Below, in pieces: positions 47,035-55,191 of a stretch of 64,000 bases of DNA (position 1 is the first letter of the stretch; every line of letters starts with the position of its first letter). The translations under genes were made by a program, and so were the position numbers. Below the pieces are notes generated by a model that worked only from the letters and a program-made list of their open reading frames with translations, did no database searches and was not told where the DNA came from. The stretch comes from Microbacterium kyungheense (lineage in GTDB: Bacteria > Actinomycetota > Actinomycetes > Actinomycetales > Microbacteriaceae), in contig NZ_VFPE01000002.1 in NCBI RefSeq assembly GCF_006783905.1, positions 868,001-932,000 of the forward strand. The letters run 5' to 3'.

Positions 47035-47664
47035 TCAGCCCTGCATCCGCGGATCCTCCGTCGGATCGCGGTAGGGCCGCGGGCAGCCGTTCTGTACCGC
47101 ATCCGGGTACAGCTCGAAATGCCAGGCCTCGTTGTCGTACGTGCGGCAGAGCCCGTAGTCCTGCCCGTGCGCGATCATCCAGTCGGCTGCGGCGTACGGG
47201 CCGATGTCGACGGCCTCACCGGCGACATGCGCCGACGCGGTCGGCGTGGCGACCCAACGGGCCGCTTCGGCCTCGGACCCGTACTGCGCGACCGCCTCCT
47301 GCAGCAGCTGCTGCTGGTACTCCGCCGACCGCCAGCCGCTGTTGACGCGGACGTCGACGCCCTGCGCGGCGGCGTCGGTCGCCGCCCGGCGCAGCGCGTC
47401 GAGCAGGGCGGGCTGCAGACGTGCGACGCCGGGGGAGGCGTCGTCGAACGGACTGGCCGAATCGGGAAGGATGCCGTCGGCCTCGGTGACCGCCCCGTCA
47501 TGCGTCTCATCCACCTCCGACGTCGCACCGGCGGCGGGCGCCTGTGCGGCCGCGGCGGCGCGGTAGGCCACCAGACCGGCGACAGCGGCGGTGATCAGCG
47601 CGAGTGCGACGACGATGCCGGCGAGTGCGCGATGGACTCGTGCGGGATGGGGTGTGCTGTGCAT
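47035..47664 (-). CDS. M15-family D-alanyl-D-alanine carboxypeptidase (VanY-like), membrane-anchored
   Basis: 209 residues from ATG 47664. One N-terminal hydrophobic segment (AGIVVALALITAAVAGLVAY) anchors an extracytoplasmic peptidase. Zinc and catalytic motifs of M15 are intact: SAHVAGEAVDIG (SxHxxGxAxD) and NEAWHFEL (ExxH-type). It should trim the terminal D-Ala from peptidoglycan stem peptides. An in-frame GTG at 47694 is an alternative start. It diverges from a two-component system typical of VanRS, suggesting envelope-stress control, but a full van cluster (vanHAX) is absent. Confidence 0.9.
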   Translation of the reverse strand: MHSTPHPARVHRALAGIVVALALITAAVAGLVAYRAAAAAQAPAAGATSEVDETHDGAVTEADGILPDSASPFDDASPGVARLQPALLDALRRAATDAAAQGVDVRVNSGWRSAEYQQQLLQEAVAQYGSEAEAARWVATPTASAHVAGEAVDIGPYAAADWMIAHGQDYGLCRTYDNEAWHFELYPDAVQNGCPRPYRDPTEDPRMQG

Positions 47665-47737
47665 TCCCCAGCACACCCGTGCGCGGGTTGCCACAGCGTA
47701 TGCGGTTTTCGCTACACGGACGATAGGTGGCGCCTCG

Positions 47738-47750
47738 TAGCATCGAGGAC
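47738..47750 (+). promoter_or_regulatory. Leaderless-type promoter of the OmpR-type regulator, -10 TAGCAT
   Basis: TAGCAT at 47738-47743 stands 7 nt before the ATG at 47751. The only GAGG is too close to the start to serve as a normal Shine-Dalgarno. Confidence 0.45.
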
Positions 47751-48431
47751 ATGCGAGTGCTGGTCGTCGAGGACGAACCCCTGATGGCCGAGGCCATCCG
47801 CGACGGTCTGCGGCTGGCGGCCATCGCGTCCGACATCGCCGGCGACGGCGACACCGCGCTGGAGATGCTCAGCGTCAACGCGTATGACATCGCGGTGCTC
47901 GACCGCGACATCCCCGGACCGTCCGGTGACGAGATCGCCGCGCACCTGGTCGCGTCGGGGACCGGCATCCCGATCCTCATGCTGACCGCGGCCGACCGGA
48001 TCGACGACAAGGCCTCCGGCTTCGAGCTCGGCGCAGACGACTACCTGACCAAGCCGTTCGAGCTGCAGGAGCTCGTGCTGCGCCTGCGCGCCCTCGACCG
48101 CCGGCGTGCCCACAGCCGCCCGCCTGTGCGTGAGCTCGCCGGGCTGCGCGTGGATCCGTTCCGTCGCGAAGTGTTCCGTGACGGCCGCCACATCGCGCTG
48201 ACGCGCAAGCAGTTCGCGGTGCTCGAGGTGCTGGTCGCCGCCGAAGGCGGCGTCGTCAGCGCCGAGGACCTGCTGGAGCGGGCGTGGGACGAGAACGCCG
48301 ATCCGTTCACCAACGCCGTCCGCATCACGGTCTCGGCGCTGCGCAAGCGCCTGGGCGAGCCCTGGGTGATCGCGACCGTGCCGGGAGTCGGCTACCGCAT
48401 CGACACGGACGGCGAGGGGAACGGTGACTAG
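47751..48431 (+). CDS. OmpR/PhoB-family response regulator
   Basis: 226 residues. The receiver domain (MRVLVVEDEPLMAEAI) has its phosphoacceptor in IAVLDRDIPGPSG, where the usual D-x-x-x-P surroundings are kept, and Lys in YLTKPFELQEL. The C-terminal winged helix is the trans_reg_C type (LTRKQFAVLEVLVAAEGGVVSAEDLLERAWDE). It overlaps the kinase gene by 8 nt. The regulator is divergent to the VanY-like peptidase and likely controls it. Confidence 0.93.
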   Translation: MRVLVVEDEPLMAEAIRDGLRLAAIASDIAGDGDTALEMLSVNAYDIAVLDRDIPGPSGDEIAAHLVASGTGIPILMLTAADRIDDKASGFELGADDYLTKPFELQELVLRLRALDRRRAHSRPPVRELAGLRVDPFRREVFRDGRHIALTRKQFAVLEVLVAAEGGVVSAEDLLERAWDENADPFTNAVRITVSALRKRLGEPWVIATVPGVGYRIDTDGEGNGD

Positions 48432-49509
48432 GCGCCGAGGGCTGAGCGTCCGGCTCAAGCTCGCGCTCAGCTACGCCGGCTTCCTGATGATCGCCGGGGC
48501 ACTGCTGCTGGCGGTGGTCTGGGTGTGGCTGCTGCGCTACGTGCCCGACGGGAACATCAGCGGGCCGGGGCCGTTCATCCCCAATCGCGGCGACCTCGTG
48601 CGCGCCTTCGCCCCCGCTGCGGCATGGGCGCTGGCCTTCCTGCTCGTCTTCGGGCTCGTGGGCGGCTGGATCCTCGCCGGCCGCATGCTGGCGCCGCTCC
48701 GCCGCATCACGGATGCCACGCGTCGCGCCGCGGCCGGGTCGCTCTCGCACCGCATAGAGCTGGACGGACCGGACGACGAGTTCCACGAGCTCGCCGACAG
48801 CTTCGACGCGATGCTCGCCCGGCTCGAGGCGCACGTCGACGAACAGCGGCGGTTCGCTGCGAACGCATCGCACGAACTGCGCACGCCGCTGGCGATCACC
48901 CAGACGCTGCTGGATGTCGCGCGCAGCGACCCCGACCGAGACGCGGACGAGCTCATCGAACGGCTGCGGGCGGTCAACACGCGCGCGATCGACCTGACCG
49001 AGGCGCTGCTGGTGCTCAGCCGGGCCGAGCAGCGGGCGTTCGCGCGCGAGTCCGTCGACCTGTCGCTCGTCGCGGAGGACGCGTCCGAGACGCTGCTCCC
49101 CGTCGCCGAGGCGCGCGGGGTGTCGATCTCGACATCGGGCGAGGTCGTGCCCGTGGTCGGGTCGCCGACGCTGCTGCGGCAGCTCGTCGCGAACCTGGTG
49201 CACAACGCGATCGTCCACAACCTGCCGGAGGGCGGGACGGTCGAGGTGACGACCGCGCGTGACGACGACCGCGCACAGCTGACGGTGGAGAACACCGGCG
49301 CGCTGCTCAGCCCCATGCTCGTCGGAACCCTGACGGAGCCGTTCCAGCGGGGGAGCGAGCGCACCCGTGGCGATCAGCACGCAGGTGTCGGGCTGGGCCT
49401 CGCGATCGCGAAGAGCATCGCCGAGGCGCACGACGGCACGATCGTCCTCGCGGGGCGGCCCGACGGCGGTCTGCGCGTGACGGTGAGTCTTCCCGTCGGC
49501 CCGGCCTGA
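48424..49509 (+). CDS. Sensor histidine kinase (HisKA, HAMP)
   Basis: 361 residues. Two TM helices (about 15-38 and 63-85) flank a short extracytoplasmic loop of some 25 residues. HAMP follows (RMLAPLRRITDATRRAAAGSLSHRI), then HisKA with FAANASHELRTPLAITQTLLD and HATPase_c (LVANLVHNAIVHN, GVGLGLAIAKSIAEAHDG). The tiny sensor loop is like that of intramembrane-sensing or VanS-like kinases. Partner of the regulator with which it overlaps. Confidence 0.93.
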   Translation: MTRRRGLSVRLKLALSYAGFLMIAGALLLAVVWVWLLRYVPDGNISGPGPFIPNRGDLVRAFAPAAAWALAFLLVFGLVGGWILAGRMLAPLRRITDATRRAAAGSLSHRIELDGPDDEFHELADSFDAMLARLEAHVDEQRRFAANASHELRTPLAITQTLLDVARSDPDRDADELIERLRAVNTRAIDLTEALLVLSRAEQRAFARESVDLSLVAEDASETLLPVAEARGVSISTSGEVVPVVGSPTLLRQLVANLVHNAIVHNLPEGGTVEVTTARDDDRAQLTVENTGALLSPMLVGTLTEPFQRGSERTRGDQHAGVGLGLAIAKSIAEAHDGTIVLAGRPDGGLRVTVSLPVGPA

Positions 49510-49567
49510 CGTCTCGTCCCGCGTGCACCCGTTGCGCCGCTGCGGGGCGTCCGCGAGGGTGGGAGAC

Positions 49568-50044
49568 ATGACCGACGTGACGCCCTTCCTCTGGTTCGAC
49601 GACACGGCCGAGGAGGCCGTCACGTTCTACACCGCGCTGATCCCCGATTCCGAGATCGTCGCGATGAGCCGATACCCCGACGAGGTGCCGGGCATGGGCG
49701 GCAAGGTCATGCACGTGCACTTCCGGCTGGGCGGGCGCGACTATCTCGGGATGGATGCCGGACCGCAGTTCCCGTTCACCGAGGCTGTGTCGCTGTACGT
49801 GTCGTGCCGCGACCAGGCGGAGGTCGACCGGTACTGGGACGCGCTCGTCGCCGACGGCGGAGAGGAGCAGCCGTGCGGCTGGCTGAAAGACCGCTGGGGG
49901 CTCTCGTGGCAGGTCATCCCCGACCGACTCATCGAGCTGATTCGGCATCCCGACCCCGAGGTCGCGCATCGCGCCGTGCAGGCGATGCTCCGGATGCGCC
50001 GCATCGACATCGCCGCGCTCGAGGCCGCCGTGGCCGGCACATGA
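49568..50044 (+). CDS. VOC-fold PhnB-like protein
   Basis: 158 residues of the glyoxalase/VOC superfamily, PhnB branch ('3-demethylubiquinone methyltransferase-like' in databases, which is a misleading name). It opens VTPFLWFDDTAEEAVTFYTALIPDSEI and has the conserved CGWLKDRWGLSWQVIP. No methyltransferase motif exists, and the molecular role is unknown. The stop overlaps the next gene (ATGA). Confidence 0.85.
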   Translation: MTDVTPFLWFDDTAEEAVTFYTALIPDSEIVAMSRYPDEVPGMGGKVMHVHFRLGGRDYLGMDAGPQFPFTEAVSLYVSCRDQAEVDRYWDALVADGGEEQPCGWLKDRWGLSWQVIPDRLIELIRHPDPEVAHRAVQAMLRMRRIDIAALEAAVAGT

Positions 50045-51183
50045 GCTGCCGTGCCCGGTTCGGCGCGATCGGATGCCTCGTCCTGGCGTCGGCGCTCGCC
50101 ACCGGGTGCACGGCGGCAGAGCCGCGCCCCGCGCCGTCGACCGTCGCCCCCACCATCGCCGCATCGCCCTCGGTGACTCCGGACGCGCGCTGGTGGCGCG
50201 TGTCACCGGACGCCGCCACGCTGGCGTCGGGGCTCGCGTCGCCCTGGTCGGTCGTGCCGCTGGACGGCGGCGGGGCCCTCATCTCGCAACGCGACGACGG
50301 AGTCGTGCTCGAGCTGACGTCCGCCGGCGTGCTGCGCACCGTCGGGGCCGTGCCGGGCGTCGTCTCAGGAGGCGAGTCCGGGCTGCACGGACTCGCTCTG
50401 CGTGATGCTCCCACCGGACCCGAGCTGTACGCGTACTTCGGCGCCGCCGACGACAACCGCGTCGTGCGGATGCCGCTCGTCGGCGACGCGGGCGCTTTCG
50501 AGCTCGGCGCGCCGGAGGTCGTGCTGGACGGCATCCCGAAGGCCAGGAACCACGACGGCGGACGCCTCGCGTTCGGTCCCGACGGCTTTCTGTATGTCAC
50601 GACGGGCGATGCGGGCCGCCCCGACGCCGCGCAGGAGCGCGACGCACTCGGCGGCAAGATCCTGCGGCTCACGCCGGACGGCGACGCGGCGCCCGGCAAT
50701 CCCTGGGGCACCCGGGTGTGGTCCTTGGGACACCGGAACGTGCAGGGGATCGCCTGGACGGCGGACGGCACGATGTGGGCGAGCGAGTTCGGACAGAACA
50801 CGTGGGACGAGCTGAACCGCATCGAGCCGGGCGAGAACTACGGCTGGCCGGTCGTGGAGGGGATCGCGCAGAGTGACGGGTACGTCGACCCGGTGGCCCA
50901 GTGGCCGACGAGCGAGGCCAGTCCGAGCGGTCTCGCCGCAGTCGGTCAGACGCTGTTCCTCGCCGGACTGCGAGGCGAGCGGCTGTGGCAGGTCGACACC
51001 GACGGCGGAACGGTCGCCGGCGAACCCGTCGCCGCCTTCACCGGCGAGTTCGGCCGGCTGAGGGACGCCGTGGCCCTGCCGGACCGCTCGCTGTGGCTCC
51101 TGACGAACAACACCGACGGCCGCGGCGACCCGCGACCGGAGGACGACCTGCTGCTGCGCGTCCCCGTCGCTCCGTCCCCCTGA
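50041..51183 (+). CDS. PQQ-dependent sugar dehydrogenase-like lipoprotein (GSDH family)
   Basis: 380 residues. The signal peptide ends in a lipobox (LASALATGC), so it is a surface lipoprotein. It is a six-bladed beta-propeller of the soluble glucose/sorbosone dehydrogenase family: NHDGGRLAFGPDGFLYVTTGD contains the His expected to act as base, and WSLGHRNVQGIAW and GENYGWPVVEG are family hallmarks. Activity requires PQQ, whose synthesis genes are not in the window, so it may depend on external PQQ or oxidise aldoses poorly. It is coupled to the VOC gene by ATGA overlap. Confidence 0.88.
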   Translation: MSCRARFGAIGCLVLASALATGCTAAEPRPAPSTVAPTIAASPSVTPDARWWRVSPDAATLASGLASPWSVVPLDGGGALISQRDDGVVLELTSAGVLRTVGAVPGVVSGGESGLHGLALRDAPTGPELYAYFGAADDNRVVRMPLVGDAGAFELGAPEVVLDGIPKARNHDGGRLAFGPDGFLYVTTGDAGRPDAAQERDALGGKILRLTPDGDAAPGNPWGTRVWSLGHRNVQGIAWTADGTMWASEFGQNTWDELNRIEPGENYGWPVVEGIAQSDGYVDPVAQWPTSEASPSGLAAVGQTLFLAGLRGERLWQVDTDGGTVAGEPVAAFTGEFGRLRDAVALPDRSLWLLTNNTDGRGDPRPEDDLLLRVPVAPSP

Positions 51184-51217
51184 CCGCTCGGCCGCGGTCC
51201 CACGCACCCCGGCACGC

Positions 51218-51229
51218 TACGGTGAGACG
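51218..51229 (+). promoter_or_regulatory. Leaderless-type promoter, -10 TACGGT
   Basis: TACGGT at 51218-51223 stands 6 nt before the GTG at 51230. Confidence 0.45.
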
Positions 51230-52315
51230 GTGAGCTCGCAGCCCCGCTGTCCGCATTGCCGCCACTTCGTCTACCTCGACACCCTGCGGTGTCCGAACTG
51301 CGAAGCCGAGATCGGCTACCACCTGCCGTCGCGCGAGTTCCAGGGGCTGCGCCACGGGCAGGCGCTCATCGACGGCGAGGTCTGGTACGCCTGCTCCAAC
51401 CGCGAATGGGCGTGCAACTGGCTGGTGTGGGAGAACGCGCCCGCGGGCCGCTGCTTCTCGTGCCGCCTGACGCGGCGCAGTCCTGCGTCCAACGACACGG
51501 TCGCGCTCGAGAAGCTCGCCAAGACCGAAGAGGCCAAGCGGCGCCTGCTGCTGCAGCTCGCCGATCTCGGGCTGCCGATCGTCGGCTGGGACGTCGAGAA
51601 GGGCGGGCTGGGGTTCGACCTCATCTCGAGCCTCTCCGACGGCCAGCGGGTCACGATCGGTCATGCGAACGGCATCATCACGATCGACCTCGCAGAGAGC
51701 CTGGACGACAGACGCGAGGCGCTGCGGGTCAAGCTCGGGGAGCCGTACCGCACGATCCTCGGGCACCTGCGTCACGAGGTCGGCCACTACTACCAGAACG
51801 TGCTGCTCTCGGATCCCGCGCTGTGGGACCGCTGCCGGGAGCTGTTCGGCGACGAGCGGACGAGCTACCGCGACGCCCTCCAGCGCCACTACAGGGTCGG
51901 CGCGCCGGCCGACTGGCACGAGTCCTTCATCTCGGAGTACGCGACGATGCACCCCTGGGAGGACTTCGCCGAGACGTTCGCCCACTACCTGCACATCACC
52001 GGGACCCTGCAGACGGCGGCGGTCATCGGCATCCACCTGGACGCCGCCGTCACGAACCTCCGCGACACGGACGTCGTGCCGCTGGACTCGTACGAGGACG
52101 AGCCGATCCAGCGGCTGCTCACCGACTGGGAGTGGATGTCGCAGGGCTTCAACCGCATCAACCGGTCGATGGGCTTCGGCGACCTCTACCCGTTCACGAT
52201 CGTCGCCCCGGTGCGGCACAAGCTGGCGTTCATCCACGACATCGTCACCCGCGCTCCGCTCAGCCCGCGTGAGCAGTACGCGCTGGCGACGGCGGGCGAC
52301 GCGGAGCGGTCGTGA
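51230..52315 (+). CDS. Putative zinc-binding metallopeptidase with zinc-ribbon N-terminus
   Basis: 361 residues. Two N-terminal Cys clusters form zinc ribbons (CPHC...CPNC, then CACNW...CFSC). The middle part holds a gluzincin-like HExxH (LRHEVGHYYQNVL) with a second His/Glu helix (HPWEDFAETFAHYLHI), the pattern of the 'putative zinc-binding metallopeptidase' family. No signal peptide is present, so it is cytoplasmic. The stop overlaps the acyl-CoA dehydrogenase gene (GTGA). The substrate is unknown. Confidence 0.85.
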   Translation: MSSQPRCPHCRHFVYLDTLRCPNCEAEIGYHLPSREFQGLRHGQALIDGEVWYACSNREWACNWLVWENAPAGRCFSCRLTRRSPASNDTVALEKLAKTEEAKRRLLLQLADLGLPIVGWDVEKGGLGFDLISSLSDGQRVTIGHANGIITIDLAESLDDRREALRVKLGEPYRTILGHLRHEVGHYYQNVLLSDPALWDRCRELFGDERTSYRDALQRHYRVGAPADWHESFISEYATMHPWEDFAETFAHYLHITGTLQTAAVIGIHLDAAVTNLRDTDVVPLDSYEDEPIQRLLTDWEWMSQGFNRINRSMGFGDLYPFTIVAPVRHKLAFIHDIVTRAPLSPREQYALATAGDAERS

Positions 52316-53955
52316 GCGTCACGCATCGCGTCGAGAACCAGGCGCCCTGGCGGGTGGACCTCGACGAGTACGCCGTCAACGCGCCCCTCGCGGAGGCTGT
52401 GCGGCGCCTCGGCGCGGAGTGGGCCGAGGACGGGCTGCACGAGGCGGGCACGCTGGTCGGATCGGCTGCGTTCCAGCGCGACGCCGAGCAGGCGAACGTG
52501 CACTCCCCGGTGGCGCAGATCCACGATCGCTGGGGCAACCGCATCGACGAGGTCGAGTACGACCCGTCCTATCACCGCGTGATCCGCGAAGCCGTGGCCC
52601 GCGGGGCGCACACCTCCGCGTGGGCCGATCCGCGTCCGGGTGCCGCCGTCGCCCGCGGCGCCATGTTCATGCTGTTCGCGCAGGTCGAGCCCGGTCACGC
52701 CTGCCCGGTGTCGATGACCCATGCCGCGGTCGCCTCGATCGAGGGCTCGCCGTGGATCGCGGACGAGTGGATGCCGCGGCTCCTGTCGCGCGAATACGAA
52801 CCCCGTCTGCTCGGCGGCGAGAAGCGCAGCGCCCTGGTCGGCATGGCGATGACAGAGAAGCAGGGCGGTTCCGACGTGCGCGCCGGAACGACCGTCGGTG
52901 AGGCGATGGGCGGGCACGCGTACGAGCTCACCGGGCACAAGTGGTTCTGCTCGGCACCGATGTCGGACGCGTTCCTCGTGCTCGCGCAGACGCGCGACAG
53001 CGGTGTCGAGGATGGACTGTCGTGCCTGTTCGTGCCCCGGATGCTGCCGCACGGCGTGCGCAACACGTTCCGCATCCAGCGGCTGAAGGACAAGCTGGGC
53101 AATCGCTCCAACGCCTCGTCCGAGGTCGAGTTCGACGGCACCATCGGGTTCCTCCTCGGCGAGCCGGGCCGGGGCGTGCGGACGATCATCGAGATGGTCC
53201 AGCGGACGCGGCTGGACTGCGTGCTGGGTACGGCGGCGGGCATGCGGCAGTCGCTCGCCGAAGCGGTGTGGCACGCCCGCGGACGTTCGGCGTTCGGCCG
53301 TCTGCTCGTCGAGCAGCCCGCCATGACCTCGGTGCTCGCCGACCTCGCCCTCGAGTACGAGGCCGCGATGCTCACCGGGCTGCGCCTGGCGCAGCTGTTC
53401 GAAGCCGGCGCGTCGGATCGCGATGCCGCACTGCGGCGCCTGGCCACCCCCGTCTCGAAGTACTGGATCTGCAAGCGCGGCCCGCACCACGCCGCCGAGG
53501 CCATGGAATGCCTCGGCGGCAACGGCTACACCGAGTACTTCCCGCTCGCGCGCCGGTACCGCGAGCAGCCGGTGATGGCGATCTGGGAGGGATCCGGCAA
53601 CGTCATCGCGCTGGACGTCCTGCGCGCACTGACACGGGACCCCGAGTCTGCGGCGGCGTTCGGCGACGAACTGGCGACGACGACCGGTGCCAGCGCCCTG
53701 CTCGACTCCCACGTCGAGCGCACGCTCCTGCTCCTTGGGCGGCTCTCGACGGCCGACGCCGACGAGGCCGCGGCACAGGCGCGGCGGCTCAGCGAGGGTC
53801 TCGCGCTCGCGTTCCAGGCATCCCTCATGCTCCGCCACGCGCCCTCGGACGCGGCGGAGGCGTTCATCGGTGCGCGCCTCGGCGACGACCGGGGCGCGCA
53901 GTACGGCGTCCTGCCGGCGGGGACGGACGCCGCCGCCCTCCTCGCCCGGCACTGA
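52312..53955 (+). CDS. Acyl-CoA dehydrogenase-family protein, AidB-like
   Basis: 547 residues. It is a flavin enzyme of the acyl-CoA dehydrogenase superfamily with the AidB-type long N-terminus (NQAPWRVDLDEYAVNAPLAEAVRRLGAEW). FAD/substrate motifs are MAMTEKQGGSDVRAGTT and GHKWFCSAPMSDAFLVLAQT. The C-terminal catalytic-base region reads AMECLGGNGYTEYFPLARRYREQPVMAIWEGSGNV. AidB in E. coli is induced by alkylating agents and binds DNA; whether this protein protects DNA or degrades acyl-CoA is undecided. Translation is coupled to the metallopeptidase. Confidence 0.9.
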   Translation: MSVTHRVENQAPWRVDLDEYAVNAPLAEAVRRLGAEWAEDGLHEAGTLVGSAAFQRDAEQANVHSPVAQIHDRWGNRIDEVEYDPSYHRVIREAVARGAHTSAWADPRPGAAVARGAMFMLFAQVEPGHACPVSMTHAAVASIEGSPWIADEWMPRLLSREYEPRLLGGEKRSALVGMAMTEKQGGSDVRAGTTVGEAMGGHAYELTGHKWFCSAPMSDAFLVLAQTRDSGVEDGLSCLFVPRMLPHGVRNTFRIQRLKDKLGNRSNASSEVEFDGTIGFLLGEPGRGVRTIIEMVQRTRLDCVLGTAAGMRQSLAEAVWHARGRSAFGRLLVEQPAMTSVLADLALEYEAAMLTGLRLAQLFEAGASDRDAALRRLATPVSKYWICKRGPHHAAEAMECLGGNGYTEYFPLARRYREQPVMAIWEGSGNVIALDVLRALTRDPESAAAFGDELATTTGASALLDSHVERTLLLLGRLSTADADEAAAQARRLSEGLALAFQASLMLRHAPSDAAEAFIGARLGDDRGAQYGVLPAGTDAAALLARH

Positions 53956-53970
53956 GCTCCGGGCGCGGCC

Positions 53971-53982
53971 TAGGCTGGACGT
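53971..53982 (+). promoter_or_regulatory. Leaderless-type promoter, -10 TAGGCT
   Basis: TAGGCT at 53971-53976 stands 6 nt before the GTG at 53983. Confidence 0.5.
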
Positions 53983-55188
53983 GTGAGATCCGTCCGGCGC
54001 ACCGGCGCGGCCAGCGTGGCCCTCGCCGCCGTGGTCGCGGTCCTCCTGAGCGGCGGCGGCACACCGGCGACAGCAGCGGCCACCCACGGGGCGGACGCCA
54101 GCGTCGTCGTCGAGCCGGCCGGTGCCGACGCGGTCGCCGACGCGGCGCGTGCTCGCGTGGCGTTGATGTCGGTGCGGGAACGCGCGGCGAGCGTCGTCAT
54201 GGGACACATCCCGACGACGGATGCCGCAGCGCTGCGCTCGTACATGGCGTCCACCGGGATCGGCGGATTCCTGCTCATGGGCGCGAACATCCCCGCCGAC
54301 GAACCGACCCTCCGCGGGCTCACCGCGGCGCTCACAATCGACCCCGCGCTTCCGCCGCTCATCGCCGTCGATCAGGAGGGCGGCGACGTCTCGCGACTGC
54401 CGTGGGACGCGTTCCCGTCCGCGTTGACGCTGAAGGCGGCGCCCGCCGCGGCCGTCCAAGACGCGTTCGCGGGCCGCTCGGCGCTGGTCCGACGGGCGGG
54501 CATCGGCGTCAACTTCGGCATCGTCGCCGACGAGACCGCCGACCCCGCCTCATTCATCTACCGGCGCGTACTCGGCACGACGCCGGACGCCGCCGCCTCG
54601 AGCGTCGCGGCGGCGGTCCAGGGCGAAGCCGGCGTCGCGGCATCCACTCTCAAGCACTTCCCCGGCCACGGCGCGACGGCCGCCGACTCGCACGCCACGA
54701 TCCCCGCGACCCCGCTCCCGTACGACCATTGGCGCGCGACCGATGCCGTGCCGTTCGCCGCGGGGGTCGACGCGGGTGCGCCGCTGCTCATGTTCGGCCA
54801 CCTCGCCTACACCGCCGTGGATCCCGCGCCCGCGAGCCTGTCGGCCGAGTGGCACCGGATCGCCCGCGAAGAGCTCGGCTTCGAGGGCATCGCGGTGACG
54901 GACGATCTGGGCATGCTGCAGGCATCCGGGGATCCGCGGTACGCCGATCCCGCCGCCAACGCCGTCGCCGCGCTCGCCGCGGGCAGCGACCTGGTGCTCA
55001 CCGTCGTCTCTTCGACCCCCGACACGGCGCCGAGCATCGTCGACGCGATGGTCGCGGCCGTCGACTCGGGGGCCCTGCCGGCTGCCAGGCTCGAGGAGGC
55101 AGCGGAGCGGGTGGCCGCCCTGCGCTTGCGGATCGCCGCCGAAGGCAGAGGACTCGTGCCCTGCGGCGACTGCGCTCCGGCGGGCTGA
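53983..55188 (+). CDS. Secreted GH3-family beta-N-acetylhexosaminidase-like protein
   Basis: 401 residues with a Sec signal (VRRTGAASVALAAVVAVLLSGG, likely cleavage near ATAAA). It is a GH3 N-terminal barrel of the NagZ type: KHFPGHGATAADSH contains the Asp/His catalytic dyad loop and GIAVTDDLGM the nucleophile Asp. IAVDQEGGDVSRL is the substrate-binding strand. It probably removes N-acetylglucosamine from muropeptides or chitin fragments outside the cell. The start is set by the leaderless -10. It converges on the next gene, and the abutting stop codons make a small GGCTGAC/GTCAGCC palindrome. Confidence 0.9.
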   Translation: MRSVRRTGAASVALAAVVAVLLSGGGTPATAAATHGADASVVVEPAGADAVADAARARVALMSVRERAASVVMGHIPTTDAAALRSYMASTGIGGFLLMGANIPADEPTLRGLTAALTIDPALPPLIAVDQEGGDVSRLPWDAFPSALTLKAAPAAAVQDAFAGRSALVRRAGIGVNFGIVADETADPASFIYRRVLGTTPDAAASSVAAAVQGEAGVAASTLKHFPGHGATAADSHATIPATPLPYDHWRATDAVPFAAGVDAGAPLLMFGHLAYTAVDPAPASLSAEWHRIAREELGFEGIAVTDDLGMLQASGDPRYADPAANAVAALAAGSDLVLTVVSSTPDTAPSIVDAMVAAVDSGALPAARLEEAAERVAALRLRIAAEGRGLVPCGDCAPAG

Positions 55189-55191
55189 CGG

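Noticed and set aside
47035..49509. Vancomycin-resistance cluster
   Set aside because: Only a VanY-like peptidase and a two-component system are present; vanH, vanA and vanX are missing.
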